DNA of 6,369 nt from NCBI GenBank assembly GCA_041664945.1, contig JBAYJY010000228.1:1-6369 (forward strand), given 5' to 3'. The notes below the pieces were generated by a model, which worked only from the letters and a program-made list of their open reading frames with translations, was not told where the DNA came from and did not search any database. Shown here piece by piece: positions 1 through 5,177 of the stretch (positions within the stretch are counted from its first letter, which is position 1; each line of letters opens with the position of its first letter). Source of the stretch: JBAYJY01 sp041664945 (GTDB lineage Bacteria > UBP15 > UBA6099). The position numbers and the translations under genes are program-made.

Positions 1-287
1 ATGTAGAGAATGGGATATGAGAATAAGTCCTCATCAGTCAGTTTTACAACTTTCCTTTCGGCGGAAGATGTCAGGCCGAGATCGCGCTGCACGCGCTGCT
101 GAAGCCTTGTAATCGATGTGCGGTCTTCGTACCAGTCGCCGCCGCCGCCGTAGCGAATTTGAGCGATCGAAAATTTGTCGCCGCCTTTTTCCTGCTTGTT
201 TTTATCAGCGGCAGCGCCGGACACGGCGGCAAAAAGAAGCGATAGAAGGATGAAAGCAACGATTGAATTCAGGCGGCTCGCTTTCAT
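1..287 (-). CDS. DUF4159 family secreted protein, N-terminal part (cut by the window edge)
   Basis: The frame opens with ATG at 287 and stays open for 95 codons to the left edge, so the C-terminus is missing. Residues 1-27 form a signal peptide: basic start, hydrophobic core around 9-20, and a small-residue cleavage region AVSGAAA before DKNK. The mature part begins with the DUF4159 hallmark FSIAQIRYGGGGDWYEDR (residues 39-56), and the second family block, LFSYPILY, is at 88-95 just before the edge. DUF4159 proteins are periplasmic or cell-surface proteins of unknown function with a glutamine-amidotransferase-like fold, often encoded in MoxR/DUF58/vWA (Bat-type) operons. The start is well supported: a GGAGGT Shine-Dalgarno lies 5 nt upstream, and the ATG overlaps the stop of the vWA gene (ATGA), so translational coupling is likely. 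Family assignment is secure; function is unknown. Confidence 0.9.
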   Translation of the reverse strand, partial: MKASRLNSIVAFILLSLLFAAVSGAAADKNKQEKGGDKFSIAQIRYGGGGDWYEDRTSITRLQQRVQRDLGLTSSAERKVVKLTDEDLFSYPILY

Positions 288-2437
288 GACAGACCTCCAC
301 GCCGGCGTATGATCCACTCGGCTGAAAGAAGCGCGGCAAGAACAAAAAGAAGGATCGGGTATGTCAGCAGCGAGCGTTTCAACCGAACTGTCCGGTATTC
401 TCGATTTTTTACCGCTTGCTTCGCTATCCGCGCTGCGCCTCGCTCGTCTGAATAGGCGCCGCCGTTAAGCGCGGCGAAATCCCGAAGAAAATTTCCGTTG
501 GGGGAGACCCATCTGAATTCGGCTGGGGAGACTTGTGCGGCCATAGGCTCGGCATCCGATCTGCGCCCTGCGGCTTCAGCGGCGAATGAGTATCGGCCGG
601 CGGAACCGGGTGTGTAATCGACGCTGAAAAAGCCTGCTCGTCCCGGAACAGGGGTCATGGTTATATTTTCCAGAGCGCCTTGCGGGGGCTTTACGCTCAA
701 AGTCGCCGCATTGGATTTGTTAAACGTCTCCGGTGAGACGCGCGCGGTTGCTGTCACCTTTTCGCCCAGCGTGATTGTCCGTGCGGAAAGCCGTAGCGTC
801 AGCGCAGAGCGGCGCTCGGATTCAAGCATGTTTTCGAATATGTTTTTCCAAAGTCTGTCATATACTTGCGAGTCGGTTTCTTTTTCGCGTAACTTCCAGC
901 GCCAGAGACCCTCGAAGCTGATTGCGAGAACGCGACCCTGATTCCACTGGCGCGAGAAGATCAGCGGGCAGGGGCCGCCGGCGCAGCGAAGCCAAGGGTG
1001 CGCCGCAAGAATAAGCGAGCCTGCCGGCGGCGCCGCACGGTAGAAAGTTTGCGCGAAAGGTAGAGATTTCCAAATGCGCCGGTTTTCAGCTCCGTTGTCC
1101 GCGAGGCGCAGCAAGTCGCTCGTCCAGCCGTCTGCGGTCGGAGTGACTTCAAATCCTTCTTTTGAACCCGCCGAGGCGCCTTTGTCCAGAGCGCCGAGCG
1201 TTGAACCCCATTCGCCGCCGACCGTGAACAGCGATCTCATCCCGCCCAGCGTGACCGTCTGGCCGCCGCGTTTCGTGTATTCCGCAAGCGATTCCCGCTC
1301 GCGCTCCGTGAGATAAGCGCCCGCATCCCCGATGATTATTATCCTATATTTCTCAAGGCCCGCCGCGCTCCCGAGCGTATTTCTAATATCCTCGCCAGTA
1401 TAAATACTGCCCGGTCCGAGCATTATCGTATTCGCTTTCAGCTTCTCCACCCCGGCAAGATATGGTTTCAGAAAACGTGATTCCCATCCCGGAGAGTCAA
1501 TATATAGCATTGATCTCTTTTCCGTAACAATGTCGATGAAAACCGTCCGTTCGTTATCGTCGAGAACAGTTTCGCCGCCGCTGAGTTTGACGCGCGCGGA
1601 AATCGCGCGGAGCCCGGATGTTTGAGGCGTGAAGTTAAGGCTGAACGGAAGGCGGACTTCGCTGCGGCCATTGACGGTTACTTTGCCTTGATCCACGCGC
1701 TCACCGCCGTCGAACAACTCAATGCCGACTGATTCTCCGTCCGGAACGCCGACGGCATAGACATATCCTGCGACATTGATTTTCTCGCCGGTGAATCCGT
1801 AATCGGGGGCATGAATCTCGCCGATTCCGGCGTTATAGTCATTTTGCTTTTTGCCTATGAGGATGGCGTGAACGCGCGTTCCTGCGCCAAAGCCGGCCGG
1901 GCGCGCGCCCGATGTATTGCGCCCGTCGGAGAATAAAAAGATATCGGTGTATGGCTCATCGGTCCCGGCGCGAATTTTTTCCGGAATATCAGTTAAAAAA
2001 GTTTCAGCGCCCGTTGGAGATAGTTTCTGCGTGGAATCAATGGAGGGGACAGGAGACAACTCGTCGTCGGCGGTAAAGATGGACGCAGTCGTTTCGAGCT
2101 CGTTTTCGACAATGCGAGCGGCGGCGAGAGCGCGAGCCCAACGGGTTGTGTTGGTTCCATCTTTCAATAGCATGCTTTGAGATCGGTCGATAACGATGGC
2201 TGCGCGGAGAGGGGTCGGCCGTCGGGCCCTCATGTAAATCACGGGACCCGCTGCGAGGAGAATCAGAAAGAAAAGTGCGCCGGCGCGGAGCGCGAGAGGA
2301 GCGAAAGGTTTCGGAAACTCGACTTTCAAAAGGAAATCGCGGTAGCGCCACAGCACGTAAACCGAAAGCGCCGCTATGGGAATCAGAACCCATAAGGGCA
2401 GTCCCTGAAACCTGATGTGAAGTCCGAAATCCGACAC
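284..2437 (-). CDS. BatA-like membrane protein: vWA domain plus glutamine-amidotransferase-like domain
   Basis: This 717-aa protein is anchored at both ends. Transmembrane helices lie near residues 15-31 and 49-69, and a C-terminal one near 690-710 is followed by RRR. A vWA domain spans about 77-200, with MIDAS residues D84-R-S86-Q-S88 and the later FSDG (D171). A beta-sandwich (Ig/CARDB-like) region covers about 205-300. A class I glutamine-amidotransferase-like fold covers about 305-535 (IIIIGDAG at 367-373, EYTKRGGQ at 386-393, the WNQGRVLAISFEGLWRWK block at 498-515). No nucleophile Cys is seen at the expected elbow (LGGMRSLF), so enzymatic amidotransfer is unlikely. A second beta-sandwich occupies 545-640. 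The family accompanies MoxR ATPases and DUF58 proteins and is thought to act in metal-dependent protein interaction at the cytoplasmic membrane; the exact role is unknown. The start is GTG, with GGAG 5 nt upstream. The gene is first in its unit and overlaps the DUF4159 gene by 4 nt. Confidence 0.9.
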   Translation of the reverse strand: MSDFGLHIRFQGLPLWVLIPIAALSVYVLWRYRDFLLKVEFPKPFAPLALRAGALFFLILLAAGPVIYMRARRPTPLRAAIVIDRSQSMLLKDGTNTTRWARALAAARIVENELETTASIFTADDELSPVPSIDSTQKLSPTGAETFLTDIPEKIRAGTDEPYTDIFLFSDGRNTSGARPAGFGAGTRVHAILIGKKQNDYNAGIGEIHAPDYGFTGEKINVAGYVYAVGVPDGESVGIELFDGGERVDQGKVTVNGRSEVRLPFSLNFTPQTSGLRAISARVKLSGGETVLDDNERTVFIDIVTEKRSMLYIDSPGWESRFLKPYLAGVEKLKANTIMLGPGSIYTGEDIRNTLGSAAGLEKYRIIIIGDAGAYLTERERESLAEYTKRGGQTVTLGGMRSLFTVGGEWGSTLGALDKGASAGSKEGFEVTPTADGWTSDLLRLADNGAENRRIWKSLPFAQTFYRAAPPAGSLILAAHPWLRCAGGPCPLIFSRQWNQGRVLAISFEGLWRWKLREKETDSQVYDRLWKNIFENMLESERRSALTLRLSARTITLGEKVTATARVSPETFNKSNAATLSVKPPQGALENITMTPVPGRAGFFSVDYTPGSAGRYSFAAEAAGRRSDAEPMAAQVSPAEFRWVSPNGNFLRDFAALNGGAYSDERGAARIAKQAVKNREYRTVRLKRSLLTYPILLFVLAALLSAEWIIRRRGGLS
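293..298 (-). promoter_or_regulatory. Shine-Dalgarno of the DUF4159 gene
   Basis: On the minus strand this reads GGAGGT, 5 nt before the ATG at 287. It sits inside the last codons of the vWA gene (Arg-Gly-Gly-Leu). It fixes the start of a gene whose end lies outside the window and supports reinitiation or coupling between the two overlapping genes. Confidence 0.75.
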
Positions 2438-2442
2438 TGGCG

Positions 2443-2446
2443 CTCC
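2443..2446 (-). promoter_or_regulatory. Shine-Dalgarno deciding the GTG start of the vWA gene
   Basis: The minus strand reads GGAG, then 5 nt, then GTG (2437-2435). An ATG just upstream (within GGATGGAG) is in another frame. The next in-frame ATG lies beyond the first transmembrane segment, so GTG is the natural start. Confidence 0.6.
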
Positions 2447-2473
2447 ATCCGAGTTAGTCTGTCACAGCAACAT

Positions 2474-2479
2474 ATTATA
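2474..2479 (-). promoter_or_regulatory. Possible -10 element for the vWA-DUF4159 unit
   Basis: A perfect TATAAT on the minus strand lies about 37 nt before the GTG start. No convincing -35 hexamer is found at 16-18 nt spacing (AGCCCG, GCCCGC, AAGCCC), so this is only a half-promoter. The core is symmetric: the plus strand also contains TATAAT at 2476-2481, so the AT-rich patch could serve either direction. Confidence 0.3.
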
Positions 2480-2527
2480 ATCAAAATAAGGAAACGCGGG
2501 CTTACTTGCAGAAATCAGGGCAAGAGA

Positions 2528-2557
2528 TTGAATGACAGTGGATATGGGAATTATACT
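2528..2557 (+). promoter_or_regulatory. Candidate sigma-70-type promoter of the mcsA-mcsB fusion gene
   Basis: TTGAAT (2528-2533) is followed by an 18-nt spacer and TATACT (2552-2557, one mismatch to consensus). Initiation would fall near 2564, leaving a leader of about 50 nt. That leader holds a small GCCC-GAG-GGGC hairpin (2574-2584) and a purine-rich GGGAAGCGGG before the ATG. No CtsR-like operator of repeated heptads was recognised, although such sites are typical of Firmicutes mcsAB operons. Confidence 0.4.
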
Positions 2558-2613
2558 ATTGAGACCGTCCGAAGCCCGAGGGGCGAAACGCGAGTGGCGG
2601 GAAGCGGGTAAAA

Positions 2614-4245
2614 ATGAAATGCCGTAAGTGTGGAAAGAGTGACGCCGGGTTCTTCATATCGTGGAGCGACGGATCAGGCCCGAAGGTGGGATTCTGCGAG
2701 AGTTGCGCGGAAGAAGCGGGGATATTCGCGGCTTTGAGGCGAGTCGAGTCGCTCATGCACGGATTCGGGCTGGAGTCCGGCGGATTGTTTTCTGCCTCGG
2801 AAATCAGCGCGCCTGTTGAGTTCGCGGACTGCTGTCAGTCATGCGGCACGACGCTGAGGGAGTTCGAGAGGCGCTTTCTCTTCGGATGCGGCGAGTGCAG
2901 CCTCGTGTTCGGTTCTTTAATATCGAACTATCTGACGCTGCTCGGCGCGGGCGAGGACGGCAGTCTCGGATTTTACCGGGGAGAACCGCCGAAATGTTAC
3001 GCGGAGCGCTCGAAGCTGCATGCGATACACAACAAAATAAACGAAAAGATAGTAAAAGAGGATTACACCGGCGCCGCGAAGTTCAGGGATGCCCTGAACG
3101 CGCACGAGAAGAAGATAACCGCGCGGCGGAAAAAGAGCGTCGAAACAGGCGCAAAGAGCCGCGTGTCCGCGCCTGCGGCGTCGCCGGAGGACTTATCGCG
3201 GATATTGCTGGATACGCGGAGTTCGGCGGGCAAGCGCGATAACTGGCTGCTCTCGCAGGTCGAGATACGCCGCAATTTGGCCGATTTCAAATTTCCAACG
3301 AAATCTGATAAAGTTCAATGTCTTCAGATTAAGAACAACATATTCGAATATCTTCGCAAGCAGAGTTACGGAGCGGGAAGGATAGAACTCAGCGAGCTTA
3401 AGCCGATCGAACGATTCGCGATAGGCGAGCGTTTCTTCCACAGGAGGTTGAATCCGAATGCTACGGCGATGATCAATCCTGAAACCGGCTCGACCGTGTT
3501 GATAAACGATGCGGATCACGTGACCGCCGGAGCGTGGAGCGGGGAGCGCGATCCTCTGGCGGCGCTCGAAGCCGCGCGGAGCCAGTTGCAAAAACTGGAG
3601 AGCGGCGCCGAGCTGGCGTTCTCACAGCGTTTCGGTTATCTGACAACCGCGCCAAAACATATAGGGACCGGCCTAACGGTCTCGGTTCTGCTTCATCTTC
3701 CGTACAGCTTCTTCCACGGGCGGACGCTTTTCTGGCCCGAGAATGCAGAAAACGCATGCGTGCGTCTCGATTCGTTCCGAGGCAAAAATCTCGAACATCA
3801 CGGTTTCTTCCGCGTCTCAAGTCCGGTCGGTTTCGGCCGCACTGCGGAGGAAATAGCGAGCGGAGTATTCGCGTTCGCGGAAAAACTTGTCGCTGAACAG
3901 CAGGAAATGCGCGGGGATTTCAAGTCCAGCGAAGTGAACAGAGTAAGAAATCTGCTGCCGCGCGCGCTGGACCATGCGATGCGTTCTTACCGGTTATCAT
4001 ACCGTGATGTGCTCAGGCTTTCCACTTTCATAGCGCTCGCGGACGAACTTGGAGTCGCAAAATTCTCCGGCTTCTCGTTCGATGACGTCATTCCGCTGAT
4101 GTCATCGCCGTTCATCATGTATCGAGACGGCAGGGCGTACAGCGTCAACCACTGCGAGAAGCGTCGAGCGGACCTGTTCGCGGAACTTGTTGAAAAATGG
4201 GCTGGCGTGGCAATGACAGAACCGGCGAAAAACAAAAAAAAATAA
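2614..4245 (+). CDS. mcsA-mcsB: McsA-McsB fusion protein with a degenerate (probably inactive) arginine kinase domain
   Basis: The 543 aa equal McsA (about 180) plus McsB (about 355) in one frame. McsA part: CxxC pairs at C3/C6, C28/C31, C74/C77 and C92/C95 form the two zinc-binding modules, and a UVR (UvrB/UvrC-type) motif lies at 135-168 with AAKFRDAL. A basic, Ala/Ser-rich linker (about 170-189) follows. McsB part (about 190-530): the phosphagen-kinase-like fold is recognisable from LSQVEIRRNL (213-222), ERFFHRRLNP (272-281), INDADHV (297-303), RFGYLTTAPKHIGTGL (339-354) with SVLLHLP after it, and the C-terminal KRRAD (516-520). In active McsB these blocks read SSRIRLARN, NEEDHIRI and TSCPTNVGTGLRAS. 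Here the SSRxR arginines are Q215 and E217, the catalytic Glu is A300, the Arg after NEEDH is T304, Cys is A346, Thr-Asn are K348-H349, and the next Arg is T355. In Firmicutes McsB phosphorylates protein arginines to mark them for ClpCP, and McsA activates it. This version is inferred to be a pseudokinase acting as a scaffold or adaptor. It is a lone gene; ctsR and clpC are not adjacent. Confidence 0.88.
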   Translation: MKCRKCGKSDAGFFISWSDGSGPKVGFCESCAEEAGIFAALRRVESLMHGFGLESGGLFSASEISAPVEFADCCQSCGTTLREFERRFLFGCGECSLVFGSLISNYLTLLGAGEDGSLGFYRGEPPKCYAERSKLHAIHNKINEKIVKEDYTGAAKFRDALNAHEKKITARRKKSVETGAKSRVSAPAASPEDLSRILLDTRSSAGKRDNWLLSQVEIRRNLADFKFPTKSDKVQCLQIKNNIFEYLRKQSYGAGRIELSELKPIERFAIGERFFHRRLNPNATAMINPETGSTVLINDADHVTAGAWSGERDPLAALEAARSQLQKLESGAELAFSQRFGYLTTAPKHIGTGLTVSVLLHLPYSFFHGRTLFWPENAENACVRLDSFRGKNLEHHGFFRVSSPVGFGRTAEEIASGVFAFAEKLVAEQQEMRGDFKSSEVNRVRNLLPRALDHAMRSYRLSYRDVLRLSTFIALADELGVAKFSGFSFDDVIPLMSSPFIMYRDGRAYSVNHCEKRRADLFAELVEKWAGVAMTEPAKNKKK

Positions 4246-4267
4246 ATCCGGATTCGACTGAACCGAA
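4231..4267 (-). terminator. Rho-independent terminator of the GNAT gene
   Basis: Read on the minus strand after the GNAT stop: TTCGGTTC, loop AGTC, then GAATCCGGA. The arms pair as an 8-bp stem with one G-T wobble and one bulged T. TTTA and nine Ts follow, then G and more Ts. The stem lies in the 47-nt gap between the two converging genes, but the T-tract is the reverse of the AAC-AAA-AAA-AAA-TAA end of the mcsA-mcsB fusion gene. On the plus strand the same hairpin has no T-tract after it, so it should act in one direction only. Confidence 0.6.
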
Positions 4268-4292
4268 ATAGCTTCAAATACTCAACAATTAT

Positions 4293-4913
4293 TTATATCG
4301 TTGTTTCCAAGTTTTTCGACATCTGTCTCCACGATTCGAGATCGAAGAATTTTTTCAGATGAGTTGAATTCGAATGGCGGATGGTTTCGAATCCGGCCGA
4401 TTCGTAGAGTTTTATAGCGGAGGAATTTGTTTCCGTAACCCAAAGGGTGAGCGATTTTTTGCCGATCTCGCGGGCGAATTGTTCGCCGGAAGAGAGCAGA
4501 GCGCGGCCTACTCCGCGCCCCCGCGCTTCGTCGGCGACAGCGAGGCTCGATACGCACGCTTCATCGGAATCGACGACTCGAGACAGCAGAGACAGCAGAT
4601 ACGAGGCTCTCAATCCTTTGCCCAGTCCGAGTTGTTTGAAATAAATGGAGAGCATTTCGCCTGAAGGTATGCCCTGAATCTCAGGGCTGATGATCTCGAT
4701 GGCGCCGATGACCCTGCTTCCGCGGACGGCTACGAAAAAGTTATCCATCCGCCCGCGACATCTCATCTCCGCCTCTGCGATTTTGGACGCCTTGTCCCAG
4801 TCGCCGTCAGCGAGAACGTCGTACTTGCCGCGAAAAGCTTCGGCCACAAGGCGGGCCGCCGCCTCGTCGTCGCCGGATTTTTTGTTTCTGATGATAAATA
4901 TCTGATCCGCCAA
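4293..4913 (-). CDS. GNAT family N-acetyltransferase
   Basis: This 206-aa single-domain protein is predicted to move an acetyl group from acetyl-CoA to an amine; the substrate cannot be told from sequence. The N-terminal strand and helix fit the fold (FIIRNKKSGDDEAAARLVAEAF, residues 6-27). The acetyl-CoA-binding motif A is clear at 120-140: V121-SSLAV followed by the pyrophosphate loop R131-G-R-G-V-G136. Motif B follows as LTLWVTETNSSAIKLYESAGFE (155-176), with the N163, Y170 and GF pair typical of ribosomal-protein- and amino-acid-type GNATs. The start is TTG (4913-4911), supported by AGGA 8 nt upstream; the next in-frame ATG is near residue 50, inside the domain. It is divergent from the DUF5009-like gene and convergent with the mcsA-mcsB fusion, so it is likely a single-gene unit. 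It could be a protein, antibiotic or metabolite acetylase. Confidence 0.9.
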   Translation of the reverse strand: MADQIFIIRNKKSGDDEAAARLVAEAFRGKYDVLADGDWDKASKIAEAEMRCRGRMDNFFVAVRGSRVIGAIEIISPEIQGIPSGEMLSIYFKQLGLGKGLRASYLLSLLSRVVDSDEACVSSLAVADEARGRGVGRALLSSGEQFAREIGKKSLTLWVTETNSSAIKLYESAGFETIRHSNSTHLKKFFDLESWRQMSKNLETTI

Positions 4914-4921
4914 TATCTCTA

Positions 4922-4925
4922 TCCT
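4922..4925 (-). promoter_or_regulatory. Shine-Dalgarno supporting the TTG start of the GNAT gene
   Basis: The minus strand reads AGGA, 8 nt before TTG at 4913. No in-frame ATG or GTG is better placed, and the residues just after the TTG already match the first strand of the GNAT fold. A weak promoter-like pair for this gene (TTGATT at 4967-4962, 16 nt, CATAAC at 4945-4940, minus strand) is possible but not convincing. Confidence 0.5.
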
Positions 4926-5059
4926 GATATTTATTGTTGGTTATGTTTTACTCTCATAATGAATCAAAACAAAGACGGCTTGAAAAATATACACGATTGA
5001 GGCGCTTTCGCATTGAACGGATTGACAGAACATGCGCAGGACATCCGGTTGAAAAACAT

Positions 5060-5087
5060 TTGAAAACTTTTTATTGGGTCTTATTAT
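5060..5087 (+). promoter_or_regulatory. Candidate promoter of the DUF5009-like gene
   Basis: TTGAAA (5060-5065) is followed by a 16-nt spacer and TATTAT (5082-5087). Each hexamer has one mismatch to the sigma-70 consensus. Transcription would start near 5094, giving a leader of about 84 nt that contains the AAAGCGCTTT palindrome at 5099-5108. This is the best-matching pair in the AT-rich 264-nt intergenic region. Confidence 0.4.
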
Positions 5088-5098
5088 TTATGGTTGAA

Positions 5099-5128
5099 AA
5101 AGCGCTTTAAGAATAAATTGAAAGCGCC
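5099..5128. repeat. AAAGCGCTTT palindrome and inverted half-site in the leader
   Basis: AAAGCGCTTT (5099-5108) is a perfect 10-bp palindrome. Its GCGCTTT half can also pair with AAAGCGC at 5121-5127 across a 12-nt loop, forming a 7-bp hairpin in the leader. An upstream GGCGCTTTC (5001-5009) is the exact reverse complement of GAAAGCGCC at 5120-5128, so the motif flanks the candidate promoter. This might be an operator or a leader hairpin; the function is unknown and chance is possible. Confidence 0.35.
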
Positions 5129-5177
5129 GTAAGTAGTCGGGCGGATAGAAGGCCGTCCGGAGAGAAGTTTAAGCATA

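Noticed and set aside
138..150. GCC-repeat microsatellite
   Set aside because: It simply encodes the conserved Gly run of the DUF4159 motif (GGGGDW) on the minus strand.
2614..3117. Calling the N-terminal part UvrB/UvrC because of its UVR motif
   Set aside because: The motif is preceded by four CxxC pairs in McsA spacing and followed by a phosphagen-kinase fold; no nuclease or helicase sequence is present.
2841..3242. Plus-strand 133-codon frame inside the mcsA-mcsB fusion
   Set aside because: Arg/Glu-rich out-of-frame translation of the G+C-rich gene, with no family similarity.
2614..4245. Annotating the protein as an active protein arginine kinase
   Set aside because: The catalytic Glu, the active-site Cys and four phosphate-binding Arg are replaced, so activity should not be assumed from fold similarity.
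4246..4292. Bidirectional terminator serving the mcsA-mcsB fusion too
   Set aside because: On the plus strand the hairpin is followed by ATAGCTTCAAATAC, not a T-tract.
5022..5027. Perfect TTGACA as a -35 element
   Set aside because: No acceptable -10 lies 15-19 nt downstream (the sequence there is CATCCGGTT).
5090..5110. Tiny leader ORF MVEKAL upstream of the acyltransferase
   Set aside because: Only six codons, with no ribosome binding site; likely chance in an AT-rich leader.
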